From Isoetes taiwanensis (taxonomy: Eukaryota > Streptophyta > Lycopodiopsida > Isoetales > Isoetaceae), in the NCBI GenBank assembly GCA_021234155.1, contig JAJEKV010000302.1, positions 248,001-312,000 on the forward strand: DNA of 64,000 nt. Direction: 5' to 3'. Both the position numbers and the translations under genes were made by a program. Shown here piece by piece: positions 47,976 to 59,700 of this stretch. The notes under the pieces were generated by a model. The model was not told where the DNA came from. It saw only the letters and a list, made by a program, of their open reading frames with translations, and did not search any database. Positions within the stretch are counted from its first letter, which is position 1. Each line of letters opens with the position of its first letter.

Positions 47976-48299
47976 CAATTTGGGAATGGCGAGAAAGGGA
48001 ACTCGGATATCGTTTTTACCTCCTAAAAATGATCTTAAGCAGATAAATACATGCTATCTTCTCCTCCAGCCCCCAAACGTCCATAGCTGCAAGGGGCAAC
48101 GAAGAAAGAGCTAAAGAAGCAGAGAAATTCTCCGTCAGGCGGCAAAGCCAGCGCAGAGAAATTTCGAAGACAAATGTGCGATCCCCGAGGGTGGTTTCGA
48201 CGCCCTGTGTCCACATCGGATGGTTGGTCCGCATGGGCTGACATGTTCAAAATGGCCGCGACGATCATTCCACGCCGCTGGCCACCGCCGATTTTCATG

Positions 48300-49195
48300 C
48301 AAATCGTGACGTGGGGATCCGGAGGAAGGAATCACCACCGAGGTGGTGATCCCGAGGCGGGGATAACGAGGCGGATATCGGATCGCCGATATCGCCCCAC
48401 GTTGGTGATCCCGAGGCAGGATAACGCCGATATCGGGTCCGGCCTGCTATCGCCGATGGGTGATCCGGGAGGAAGGAATCGCCCCGGCGGGTGTGGGTGA
48501 TCCCGAGGCCGGGATTTCCACCGTCCTCGAGGCCGGCTCGAGTCGGCCATGGTGGTGATCCCGAGGTCGGATCGTGGCGATATCGGGTTGCCGGCATCGC
48601 CACGCGATGGCGCATCCCCGAGGAGGATCACACACACGCCGACACGGGCGGGTTATCTCGCCAGTATTTGGTGATCCCGAGGGGATAACGGCCGATATCG
48701 GTCCGCCGCTATCGCTTCGCAGGGGTGATCCCGAGGAAGGAATCGCTACTCCGGCTGTGGGTGATCCCGAGGTCGGATTTCCACGTCTCGAGGCCGGCCC
48801 GAGTCGGCCATGGTGGTGGTGATCCCGAGGTCGGATCGTGGCGATATCGGTGGTCGACATCGCCACGCCGATGGCTTATCCGAGGAGGGGATCACACACG
48901 CCGGATCGGGCGCCGGCGACGGCCAGGCTTGGTGATCCCGAGGAGGTGGATCAGCGCCGGGCGATTCCCGGGAGGGCGGATCAGCGCTGGTGATACCGAG
49001 GCGGGAACACCACGACGACGCCCGATGTGTCGCGCGGGTCGACGGGCTACTAGATTTATGCAGACCCTCACGGTGTCGTAAGACGGGCTAAAACGGGGGT
49101 CCTGAAACGGATTCCGTCGAGCCCTGGCGGTGATACCGGAGGACGGTTTTTTTACCTCCGGGATCCCCGAAACCAGGGTAAGACTATCCTGAGCC
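48300..49195 (-). repeat. MULE right terminal inverted repeat
   Basis: Reverse complement of the left TIR with extra internal units. GGTGATCCC occurs about every 40-80 bp. The inner side (48,130-48,300) is transitional. The end reads AGACTATCCTGAGCC and abuts the right target duplication. Confidence 0.9.
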
Positions 49196-49204
49196 CCATA
49201 AATA
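49196..49204. repeat. 9-bp target site duplication, right copy
   Basis: CCATAAATA, identical to 37,993-38,001. Confidence 0.95.
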
Positions 49205-49476
49205 AGGCAAGGCTTTTTCGAAAACCTCACCATATTGTGTCATCTAGCACTTTCAATAGCCCAGATCGAACCCCAAATCCAACCGCCCAGATCAAAAGCC
49301 CCAAAATTAAGGGGGCTGCTTGGGGGATTGCGAGGTGGCTACATTTGGGCTATTGATCCCAAATTTGGACGGCCGGGATCAATATCTCTATGGACAAAAG
49401 TTATTGTATATATATTATGATATGATATGATATGATATGTAGATATATATTATGCTTTAACAAGCAACCTTCCCTT
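49205..49476. other. Spacer with (ATGAT)n run
   Basis: No gene. A short ATGAT microsatellite sits near 49,416-49,440. Confidence 0.6.
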
Positions 49477-51204
49477 AAAGGGATCCATACTCATAATAAA
49501 TGCAATAAATCTAGGAATTTACAACTTGCATAAACACATAATAACCAATATTTTGTTGCATGACGAATTTCCGGTCTAGTCATTCACATAAAAAATCTCG
49601 AATCCAAGTGGGAAAAGTTAACACTAAAATCTCGAATCCAAGTGGCAATCCAATTGGTATATATAAAATACATAAGATAAGATCTCCATTAGAAAATACA
49701 TGGAGAAGGTCAATTTTTTCATATATGTGCTCATAGAAAATACATGGTGTCCATTAGAAAATACATAGGATAATATTGTGTTTATTAGAAAAATACATAG
49801 GATATGGTGTCCATTAGAAAATACACAGATTATGGTATGCATTACAAAATATATAGGATATGATGTCCCATTTTTTACTAGCTAAATTCACATTCAATAG
49901 AATATTCTATCACTTAATCTTGAGGCTTGTCAGTTAGTAAGTTGTAAACTTTGTTTAGCTCGAATATCGGGGTACATTAGGATTAGGTCCAATTAGTCAT
50001 AATTTGTGCTCCATGATATTGAAGCTATAAACCATGTTTGTAGGCGCCACACTTGTTGCATGTTTGAGCACATTTGAACAAAAATATAGTAATACAATAT
50101 AGTATTTGAGTCGATTTTTTGCATTGGGTTAATTTCGTGCGCCATGTGGCGACGATTCAATTGAGAATGGTACTTGAATCTACCATTCGCATCTCGGTTT
50201 CTAGCCGGTTAACAATCCTCTATTTCTTGCCAGTTAACAACTTTGTTAGTCTGTTTCCAGCAGAGCCAAGCTTGATCAATCCGACTCTATTCAAACCAAG
50301 ACAGCGTCATTCGTAGTTTGAATCCATAGCTTTTTACCCCTGTAAAAAGGGCCGTAGCTTCTTCATCATGCAGGGCAAGATGTCTTGGATCCATAGCAAG
50401 TCGAGAAAGACCTTCAGGCATCGTTTTTCCACTGGGCCCTGTGTTTTTCACTCGAGCTACCTTCGCGACTCGAGAAAGGGTCTTGTACCTACCTTTTTTT
50501 CACTCTCAACTTGTGAGTCGAGAAAGGCTCTCAGACCTGGTTTTTCAAATATGGCCTTCAGAACTGGTTTTTTACTTTATTTGTCTTGTCTGTAGCATCA
50601 CTTGATTAACTTCATTCTATCTTTTGCAGTCCTTAGCAGGACTCGATAGTACATTTTTGAGGGCAATAGAAAGACATGTTCATTGAAGAAGGAGGCAAGA
50701 AGAGGGTGGTGACATCGGTTGAAATGCCAACGCTAGGCCCATGAAGCACCTCCTCATACAGATTTCTATTATATTCAAGTTGTTCTCGTGGCTTAGAACA
50801 CGTCGGAGAGTGCTCCACATGACATTGGCATTAGGTGGTCCATGTGTGAAGAGAGTGTAATCGTTGTGACAACATGGCCGCTATAGTATCTTCATCCACT
50901 GTAATATACATTGTAATGAACCCAGTTTTTAAATATGAATTCTTAATTTTTGTTGGACTTTGTGATTTTTTGTCTATGCATCTGAGAAAAAAGGGTCGAA
51001 ATGTCTTGGTAACGGTATTCACCCTCACACAGAAAAATGTTTAATTTCAACGAGTTGACTGGCCATCGAGAAAAAAGTGACAAAATTGTGTGAAATTGAA
51101 GACTGGAAAAATCAAATGCTGAACAAAAGCAATGGACTTTTTGTAAATAAGTAGACCTTACTGATGCCAAAGCACACATCAGAAAAAGGTAGCAGGGGTG
51201 AAAT

Positions 51205-51690
51205 GTTTTTAATCAAGAAGTTTGTTTATTTGCAATCCAATTCCTACTATCGCCTTCCCAAAGCTTAGTTACACCGAGCCTCTTGCACGCGTGCAGCACA
51301 CCATCAACAATGGGGTTAGTCACAGGGACTAAGTGGGGATTGAGGTTATAGGACATGCCTAAGCATCATCAACATAATGCATCCATACAAAAACAATAAC
51401 TTAACCTTACCGTGGCCTCGCCCCTGAAACTCAAGTTAGTAATCCATACAAGCATGTCTCACAATGCACAATTTACCCATGAATAGCTACTACATACTAC
51501 AACCATTGTAATTCAATACAAGACATCCCAATTAACATAATAACAACTTAGCAACCATGGACAACCAATATTCCTCTGGGTCTGAGCATGGTCAACTCGG
51601 CTGATCAGGCCAGTGACATAGAGGCGGGGTAAACCACATGTGTACACACCCATCAAAGCGTTAAAGGCCCAAAGATTGGAGGACCACTTA
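51205..51690 (-). mobile_element. LTR-derived segment, copy in duplication A
   Basis: About 480 bp shared with 58,520-59,005 and with the LTR remnant at 62,527-62,985. It is a retrotransposon fossil without coding capacity. Confidence 0.6.
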
Positions 51691-52859
51691 ACTGTGCAAG
51701 ACGTTGTACCCTAAGGTACCAACGCCCGATGTTCCAAATAAACCATTTACATATCATTGTGCATATATCATAGCATATTCCAACAAGAAATTCTTAATGT
51801 CAACCAAATTTGTGTGGCAAACCATAATGCCATATTAGTGGGTAACCAAGCACACCATGGGACATCCCAAAAACATGCTTTTAACAATAATCCATGCATG
51901 CATAATTGTACTTTACTAAGCCAACCAAATCAGGAATATCCTTTAACTAATTGCAGCCATTAACAACAAGCACATTCTTTTCATTTACATACAATAATCT
52001 ATCTTTGATTATGTTAATTCAATTCAGATCATGCCTCAATCCATTAAATCTACAAATCATCATCAAAGCTCATTAAGCTTTTCCAAAACACGTCAACCAT
52101 GACATAGACATCACAAGAACCCCAGGTGTAAGACTTGACCCCCACCTGGAAATACTTTGTTTCTTCTCCTCGGTTCAATTTTGATCAATCTAGTGCAAGC
52201 GCATCCACCACAACAAAAACAAAGAAGGCTTCTTTCCCATGGAAAACTCCTTCCCAAGAATCAAACATAATATTGTTGCGCTTATATAACCTAGCAATGC
52301 CCTTGCATGCATGCACACACTGCATGCATGGACACATTGCATGCATGCATTCCTAGCACATAATCATTTATTTTACCATTGAAAATGCACTCTTATATAA
52401 TGGCAACGTTGCTTACATCTTAATGTTGGTGCTAGGTTGCTAGGTCCGTTACAGTCTCTCCTCCAAAAATTCAGCCCATGTCCTCATGGGTGCATCTTAG
52501 GGCACTCATGAAAAATCCAGTTTGTATCTCCCTTTGTGACATCTTCCTTGGAACAAACCCAACCATTGAGCTAAATTTTTTTTTATAGTCCGCCTCCTTA
52601 ATTCCCCGGGTCTCTTCCTTTTATGCCTTCACATCTTAATCCTCGATTCAACATACTCCCAAATGAATACAATTTCGTTCCTCAGAACTGACCCATCCTT
52701 GTCAAACACAATTGCTTAGCCTTCCAATCCAAGATGATGCCTCTCCAAAGTTGAAAGTTCAAAGCTAGCTTCATACAAGTAATTTAAGCTAAAGGAGAAA
52801 TACATATTAGATAGCTCCAATGCATGACCCTTCTAACATTCAATTTAACATACCGTCGA

Positions 52860-53181
52860 GGGTAAAAGCATGTTAGGGTGTACCACTTTTGGAACCTGCA
52901 AAAGTACATACACTAGGTACTTCTGAACTGGGTACTTTCTCATTTTTCTTTTCATTAAAACTAATACAAAAATCCAAAATAAAAGTCAAGGACATGGTAA
53001 TATTCAAAGTTAAGATAAAGATAATGCTATCGGAGATCAATATATATATAAAAAGTTCTAAAACATACCTTATATTGAGATATTATACAGGTACCCAGTA
53101 CCCAGTCCTGGCTACCTTTTTAGGTACCTTTTTAGTCACTAAATAATACTTTTTAAGGGACACCCTAACATGCTTTTACCC
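52860..53181 (+). mobile_element. MITE, 322 bp, copy in duplication A
   Basis: Terminal inverted repeats start GGGTAAAAGCATGTTAGGGT and end with the reverse complement. The flanking 4-bp TCGA at 52,856-52,859 and 53,182-53,185 is a target duplication; copy B has the uninterrupted site at about 60,490-60,500. The interior is AT-rich and non-coding, with sub-terminal GGTACC-type words. Length and lack of genes make it a MITE. A 4-bp duplication is unusual (Sola-type transposons make 4 bp), so the superfamily is open. Confidence 0.9.
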
Positions 53182-54253
53182 TCGAGTCTAGAACTAACTC
53201 AAATATTAATAACATTGAGTATACTTTATGCATCAATAACAACAAAAGGAAAAGAGGAACATACATATCCAATTCAATATAATAAAAGTAATGCAGTTAA
53301 TACAACTTTTCATAAAGAAGGTACGTGCCATAGAAAAAAAAGCCCACCATTCCAAAGAGAAGGTACATTCCATAGAAAAAGTAATCTCTCGAGACTTCTT
53401 GGGTGGCCAAATCAAAAAAGTAACAAGCAAAATACATAATCAAGTCCCCCAGTCTCGGTATCTTATAGCTAGGTAACACACTTAAGTTGATACAAGGGAT
53501 CCCATAAGAATTATAGCCCATGGTACAGAGAATTCCTCTACGAGTTCAACCAATGACATTGAAGTATCCTGGGCTATACACTTGACCTCTATATCTAGCC
53601 TACTTCCATACATATTACCCCATCACACTGCTTTGTCTTTCAACAAGATTTTATAGGCACCAATTGCCGTTAATTTCAATGAAGCTCTTACTTCATGTAT
53701 TTCGTTCACAACTTCAATCCTTTGACTATATCCTTAATCAAGTAATGCAATCTCCATCCCTCCATTAATCTACAATCACTTCTAGCATGCCAAATAATTA
53801 CGATACATGGAAGCACCATTACTAGATGTGCTTACAACTCTTCTATTACATTCTAAGATTTTCAAAGATGGCACTTCCCCATGTCTATACATTCCCCTCT
53901 GCCTTTATCTCATGTCTGGGCTTTATCTGACAACTCTTTCGTTCAACTTCATGGCTTACCTAGTACCACGATTAAATATGGTATTCCTCTATTCGTCGTC
54001 GTCGTCTTCTTCCTTATCCATAAGATGGATAACATTGTTCTATCTTGGCCAATCAATTCTTCAATCTGCCATAATTTAAGTGGATATCATTCTCTAAGTA
54101 TAAATGCATAACCTGACCACTTTGTTCCATTAAGTGCTTTCTTATACTCCAAGAATTTTTTTCAAGGCCAAGAACTTTTTCAAGGCTATGACCGACTATT
54201 CTAGCCATAACCCTAGGGTCAACAACTTTATACACCTCAAGTAGGACCATGAT

Positions 54254-55684
54254 ATTTTTGCATAAGTAGCTCCATAAATTTGCTTATACTACAAACGTAT
54301 TTGCCTAAAATGCATTGCAGGATCCCTTTAGACTAAGAAAATGTAAATTAATTGATATGCCGGTCTAGATCTGATGATTTTATCTTATCCAGCAGTCTAT
54401 ATGATATCTGAACAGGTTTTGCAGTAAAGAAAGAGTTAGATCATGAATATAATAGCATATGCAAGTTGTAAGCAGTAAATTATAAATATCTATTTTGCTT
54501 TTCTATTAACAAGCAAGGTGAAGGGCGAAGAGCCCAAGGAATCTAAGCTTACCTGCTAGTGCTTAGGGCTTTACCCTGATTAAGGCTAACAGTCCTCTGG
54601 TTTACTGCAGGTAACGAGATTCCTTGCTCCCTGGTTGTTTTCCATATATTCTTTTATTCCATTTAGCGTGGAGCTGATTTCATGACAAAGATTGAACGTC
54701 AAAACAAAAATTGTTATGACAAGATTGAACGTCAAGACAAAAGGATCTGAAAACAGGTTGCATTTTAAAACTTTTTCAAAGTAACGTCAAGTGATTATAT
54801 TGGAAGATAGTAAAACAATTTGACTTGGTTATCTCTAGGCATTGGATCATGTATGGGTTTACGGATTTTTTATAAATATTTTTATAGTTTATGATGATAT
54901 GACATGGAATTGATAATTATTTGTAACTAGATTAGGGCTTAGGTTATGGTCTTTCAAAAAGTCCATCGAATGGTAAAAAGTCTATTTAAAATGGATTTAA
55001 GGGTTTTTTTCCTTTATCCAGTTCTCTAGTTATACTAGAGACCTTAATACTGGTTATTTTCTTATTTCAGGTGTAATTATTTTCTATATAATAATGTTAT
55101 ACCGTATTGGATTGGATCAAGCCCTAATTTAGTGGCTGAGATCATCTGATTGAATCTAAAGGCCGAGATTTATCGCACGACTACCCACCGCCATGATTGG
55201 TCATGATTTGATCTCTTAAGGGGAAAGGGAAAGGAAAAAGGAGGAAAAGGAAAGGGGAGGAAAGACAAGGGTAAAAGGGAAAAAGAAAAAGATAAAAGGG
55301 AAGGGAGAAATGGCATGGGAAGAAGGGGAAGAGGAAAAGTGCGAAAAGTTGCTGCCACCTCATCACATGGCATTTATTACACTCAATATGCGTGGCGATA
55401 TCTGGGCCATTCATGTCGCACATTCAACGGCCGAGATCGGTCATAATGTGGCATTAAATGCAATTCCATATACCGATGGCTCGGATTAAATTCCCAAATC
55501 TAATGGTCTAAAACAAAAGCCCCAAATAAAGGGGCTTTTGATCTGTGTCGTCCATCCAGCACATTTGACGGCCCAGATGAATCCAACTCAAGCTGGCCAG
55601 AGATTTGGGTGGCACAACGTGGGCCGTCCAGATCTGAGATCGACGGCCGACGCGGCAACACCAAATCTCTACTTATAAGGAGGC
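54254..55684. other. Gene-free spacer with polypurine tract
   Basis: No gene. At about 55,217-55,340 the plus strand is almost purely A/G (about 125 bases), which makes spurious Phe/Pro/Leu-rich minus-strand frames. The segment 55,380-55,670 contains repeated phrases such as GGCCGAGATCGG and GACGGCCCAGAT, resembling the window's left edge. Confidence 0.6.
55217..55340 (+). repeat. Polypurine tract
   Basis: Runs of AAGGGGAAAGGGAAAGGAAA type with very few pyrimidines; such tracts can adopt triplex DNA. Confidence 0.8.
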
Positions 55685-56775
55685 AGCTTATATAATTGTA
55701 TATATATACAAGTGGTTATACTATAAGGGACTGTACAAATTCGATTAGATGCCAAAAATGCAGTGCCATCCAACGAAGATTCTATTAGGATTCTCCTAGA
55801 TTCTCCAAGGCTCTAGAAAGATTTCCCTAGATTCTATGAGATTCCATCAATGATGATTCCTCGAGGGATTGTACAAATTCGACTAAAAATCAAATTTAAA
55901 GTCATGCGATGAAGATTCTCTAGATACTCAAAGATTTTATAAAGATTCCCTTAGATTCCTCTAGATTCTTAAAGATTTTCCTGAGATTCCTCTGGATTTT
56001 CAAAGATTATCCTAAGATTCCTCTAGATTCCCCAAGATTCCATGTAGATTCTTCTAGATTCCCTTAGATTCTACGAAGATTCCCTTGTAGAACACACCTA
56101 TTGTCAAAGATTTCCATATATCCCCTTGGATTCCCCCTAGATTCCCTAAGATTCCACAAAGATCCCCTAGATTCTTAAGGTTTTTACAAAGATTCCTCTA
56201 GACTTTCAAAGATTATCTAAAGATTCCTTTAGATTACCCAAGAGTCTATGTAGATTCTCGTAGATTCCCTTAGATTCTAGGAAGATTCCACTAGATTCTC
56301 TAAGATTCCATCAAGGTTCCCCTAGATTCTGAAATATTTTTTAAAGATTCTCTTAGATTCTCTTAGATGCTTTTGGAATTCCCATAGATTCCTTAAGATT
56401 TTCTTGAGATTCCCTTGATTCCCAAAGATTATCCCAAAATTCCTCTAGATTCCCCAAGCTTCTACATAGATTCTCTTAGATTCCCTTAGATTTTATGAAG
56501 ATTCCCCTAGATTATCCAAGATTGCACGGAATGATGCCAAACCATTACTCATTGAAAAGCATTCGATGAGAGGAATTCAATGGTGCAGGTCCCACTTTGA
56601 TCCGAGATCTCGATCGCAAGATAAAGTCGTTTGAAGGCAACACAAAAGAAGGAAGCTTCCATGAAAGCTTCATAATTAATGGGGTGCCACCTCATTATCT
56701 TTTCATTAAATAAGGGTGACACCTCACCCCTTTAATATAAAAAACACTAATTTAATAAAAAAATGAATGGCTAGG
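55685..56775 (-). repeat. Inverted second copy of the satellite core (cf. 25,570-27,170)
   Basis: Reverse complement of 25,570-27,170 in shortened form: the terminus with TATATACAAGTGG, the GTACAAATTCGATTAGATGCC phrase, about 730 bp of AGATTCCC/TAGATTC satellite and the non-satellite flank with GGAAGCTTCC and GAGGTGTCACC. It is cut at its right end by duplication copy B, which begins at 56,776. Confidence 0.88.
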
Positions 56776-59700
56776 AAAGGGATCCATACTCATAATAAAT
56801 GCAATAAATCTAGGAATTTACAACTTGCATAAACACATAATAACCAATATTTTGTTGCATGACGAATTTCCGGTCTAGTCATTCACATAAAAAATCTCGA
56901 ATCCAAGTGGGAAAAGCTAACACTAAAATCTCGAATCCAAGTGGCAATCCAATTGGTATATATATAAAATACATAAGATAAGATCTCCATTAGAAAATAC
57001 ATGGAGAAGGTCAATTTTTTCATATATGTGCTCATAGAAAATACATAATATATGGTGTCCATTAGAAAATACATAGGATAATATTGTGTTTATTAGAAAA
57101 ATACATAGGATATGGTGTCCATTAGAAAATACACAGATTATGGTATGCATTACAAAATATATAGGATATGATGTCCCATTTTTTACTAGCTAAATTCACA
57201 TTCAATAGAATATTCTATCACTTAATCTTGAGGCTTGTCAGTTAGTAAGTTGTAAACTTTGTTTAGCTCGAATATCGGGGTACATGAGGATTAGGTCCAA
57301 TTAGTCATAATTTGTGCTCCATGATATTGGAGCTATAAACCATGTTTGTAGGCGCCACACTTGTTGCATGTTTGAGCACATTTGAACAAAAATATAGTAA
57401 TACAATATAGTATTTGAGTCGATTTTTGCATTGGGTTAATTTCGTGCCGCCATGTGGCAGACGATTCAATTGCAGAATGGTACTTGAATCTACCATTCCG
57501 CATCTCCGGTTTCTAGCCGGTTAACAATCCTCTATTTCTTGCCAGTTAACAACTTTGTTAGTCTGTTTCCAGCAGAGCCAAGCTTGATCAATCCGACTCT
57601 ATTCAAACCAAGACAGCGTCATTCGTAGTTTGAATCCATAGCTTTTTACCCCTGTAAAAAGGGTCGTAGCTTCTTCATCATGCAGGGCAAGATGTCTTGG
57701 ATCCATAGCAAGTCGAGAAAGACCTTCAGGCATGCGTTTTCCACTCAGGCCTGTGTTTTTCACTCTGAGCTACCTTTCTCGACTCGAGAAAGGGTCTTGT
57801 ACCTACCTTTTTTTCACTCTCAACTTGCGAGTCGAGAAAGGCTCTCAGACCTGGTTTTTCAAATATGGCCTTCAGAACTGGTTTTTTACTTTATTTGTCT
57901 TGTCTGTAGCATCACTTGATTAACTTCATTCTATCTTTTGCAGTCCTTAGCAGGACTAGATAGTACATTTTTGAGGGCAATAGAAAGACATGTTCATTGA
58001 AGAAGGAGGCAAGAAGAGGGTGGTGACATCGGTTGAAATGCCAACGCTAGGCCCATGAAGCACCTCCTAATACAGATTTCTATTATATTCAAGTTGCTCT
58101 CGTGGCTTAGAACACGTCGGAGAGTGCTCCACATGACGTTGGCATTAGGTGGTCCATGTGTGAAGAGGGTGTAATCGTTGTGACAGCATGGCCGCTATAG
58201 TATCTTCATCCACTGTAATATACATTGTAATGAACCCAGTTTTTAAATATGAATTCTTAATTTTTGTTGGACTTTGTGATTTTTTGTCTATGCATCTGAG
58301 AAAAAAGGGTCGAAATGTCTTGGTAACGGTATTCACCCTCACACAGAAAAATGTTTAATTTCAACGAGTTGACTGGCCATCGAGAAAAAAGTGACAAAAT
58401 TGTGTGAAATTGAAGACTGGAAAAATCAAATGCTGAACAAAAGCAATGGACTTTTTGTAAATAAGTAGACCTTACTGATGCTAAAGCACACATCAGAAAA
58501 AGATAGCAGGGGTGAAGTGTTTTTAATCAAGAAGTTTGTTTATTTGCAATCCAATTCCTACTATCGCCTTCCCAAAGCTTAGTTACACTCCAGAGCCTCT
58601 TGCACGTCTGCTTACACCATCAACAATGGGGTTAGTCACAGGGACTAAGTGGGGATTGAGGTTATAGGACATGCCTAAGCATCATCAACATAATGCATCC
58701 ATACAAAAACAATAACTTAACCTTACCGTGGCCTCGCCCCTGAAACTCAAGTTAGTAATCCATACAAGCATGTCTCACAATGCACAATTTACCCATGAAT
58801 AGCTACTACATACTACAACCATTGTAATTCAATACAAGACATCCCAATTAACATAATAACAACTTAGCAACCATGGACAACCAATATTCCTCTGGGTCTG
58901 AGCATGGTCAACTCGGCTGATCAGGCCAGTGACATAGAGGCGGGGTAAACCACATGTGTACACACCCATCCGCGTTGCGTCCAGCATTGGAGGACCACTT
59001 AACTGTGCAAGACGTTGTACCCTAAGGTACCAACGCCCGATGTTCCAAATAAACCATTTACATATCATTGTGCATATATCATAGCATATTCCAACAAGAA
59101 ATTCTTAATGTCAACCAAATTTGTGTGGCAAACCATAATGCCATATTAGTGGGTAACCAAGCACACCATGGGACATCCCAAAAACATGCTTTTAACAATA
59201 ATCCATGCATGCATAATTGTACTTTACTAAGCCAACCAAATCAGGAATATCCTTTAACTAATTGCAGCCATTAACAACAAGCACATTCTTCTCATTTACA
59301 TTCAATAATCTATCTTTGATTATGTTAATTCAATTCAGATCATGCCTCAATCCATTAAATCTACAAATCATCATCAAAGCTCATTAAGCTTTTCCAAAAC
59401 ACGTCAACCATGACATAGACATCACAAGAACCCCAGGTGTAAGACTTGACCCCCACCTGGAAATACTTTGTTTCTTCTCCTCGGTTCAATTTTGATCAAT
59501 CTAGTGCAAGGGTAAAAGCATGTTAGGGTGTCCCTTAAAAAGTATTATTTAGTGACCAAAAAAGTACCTAAAAAGGTACCCAGGACTGGGTACTGGGTAC
59601 CTGTGTAATATCTCAATAAAAGGTACATTTTAGAACTTTTATATATATTTTGGTCTCCGGTAGCATTATCTTTATCTTAACTTTGAATATTAATGCGTCC

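Larger units (their letters stand above)
38002..49195. mobile_element. Mutator-like element (MULE) with long TIRs, Ulp1-like gene and hairpin arrays
   Basis: The element is 11,194 bp and flanked by perfect 9-bp target duplications. Its ends are inverted repeats beginning GGCTCAGGATAGTCTTACCC. From left to right it holds the left TIR, a plus-strand gene with a Ulp1 protease domain, a first block of large hairpins (41,850-43,350), a small plus-strand ORF, a second hairpin block (44,370-45,000), a minus-strand MULE transposase and the right TIR. MULEs carrying Ulp1-like genes are known in plants (KI/Kaonashi-type groups); hairpin arrays of this size between the two genes are not something I know. 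Both genes have frameshifts, so the copy probably cannot move by itself, but its ends look usable in trans. Confidence 0.93.
49477..54253. repeat. 4.8-kb direct duplication, copy A
   Basis: This segment recurs at 56,776-61,563 in the same orientation, about 97-98% alike outside a few short patches. It contains no readable gene; it is LTR-retrotransposon-derived, non-coding sequence (see the minus-strand LTR element). Copy A carries the MITE at 52,860-53,181, which copy B lacks at that site. The borders are sharp: shared sequence begins AAAGGGATCCATACT and ends GTAGGACCATGAT. Confidence 0.93.

Noticed and set aside
52889-53146. 85-codon ORF and its twin at 59,613-59,801
   Set aside because: Both lie wholly inside the MITE and are differently truncated in the two copies.
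53807-54111. ORFs repeated at 61,141-61,421, considered as retrotransposon coding
   Set aside because: No gag, protease, polymerase, RNase H or integrase motif in either orientation.
55170-55423. Phe/Pro/Leu-rich minus-strand ORFs
   Set aside because: Translation of a polypurine tract.
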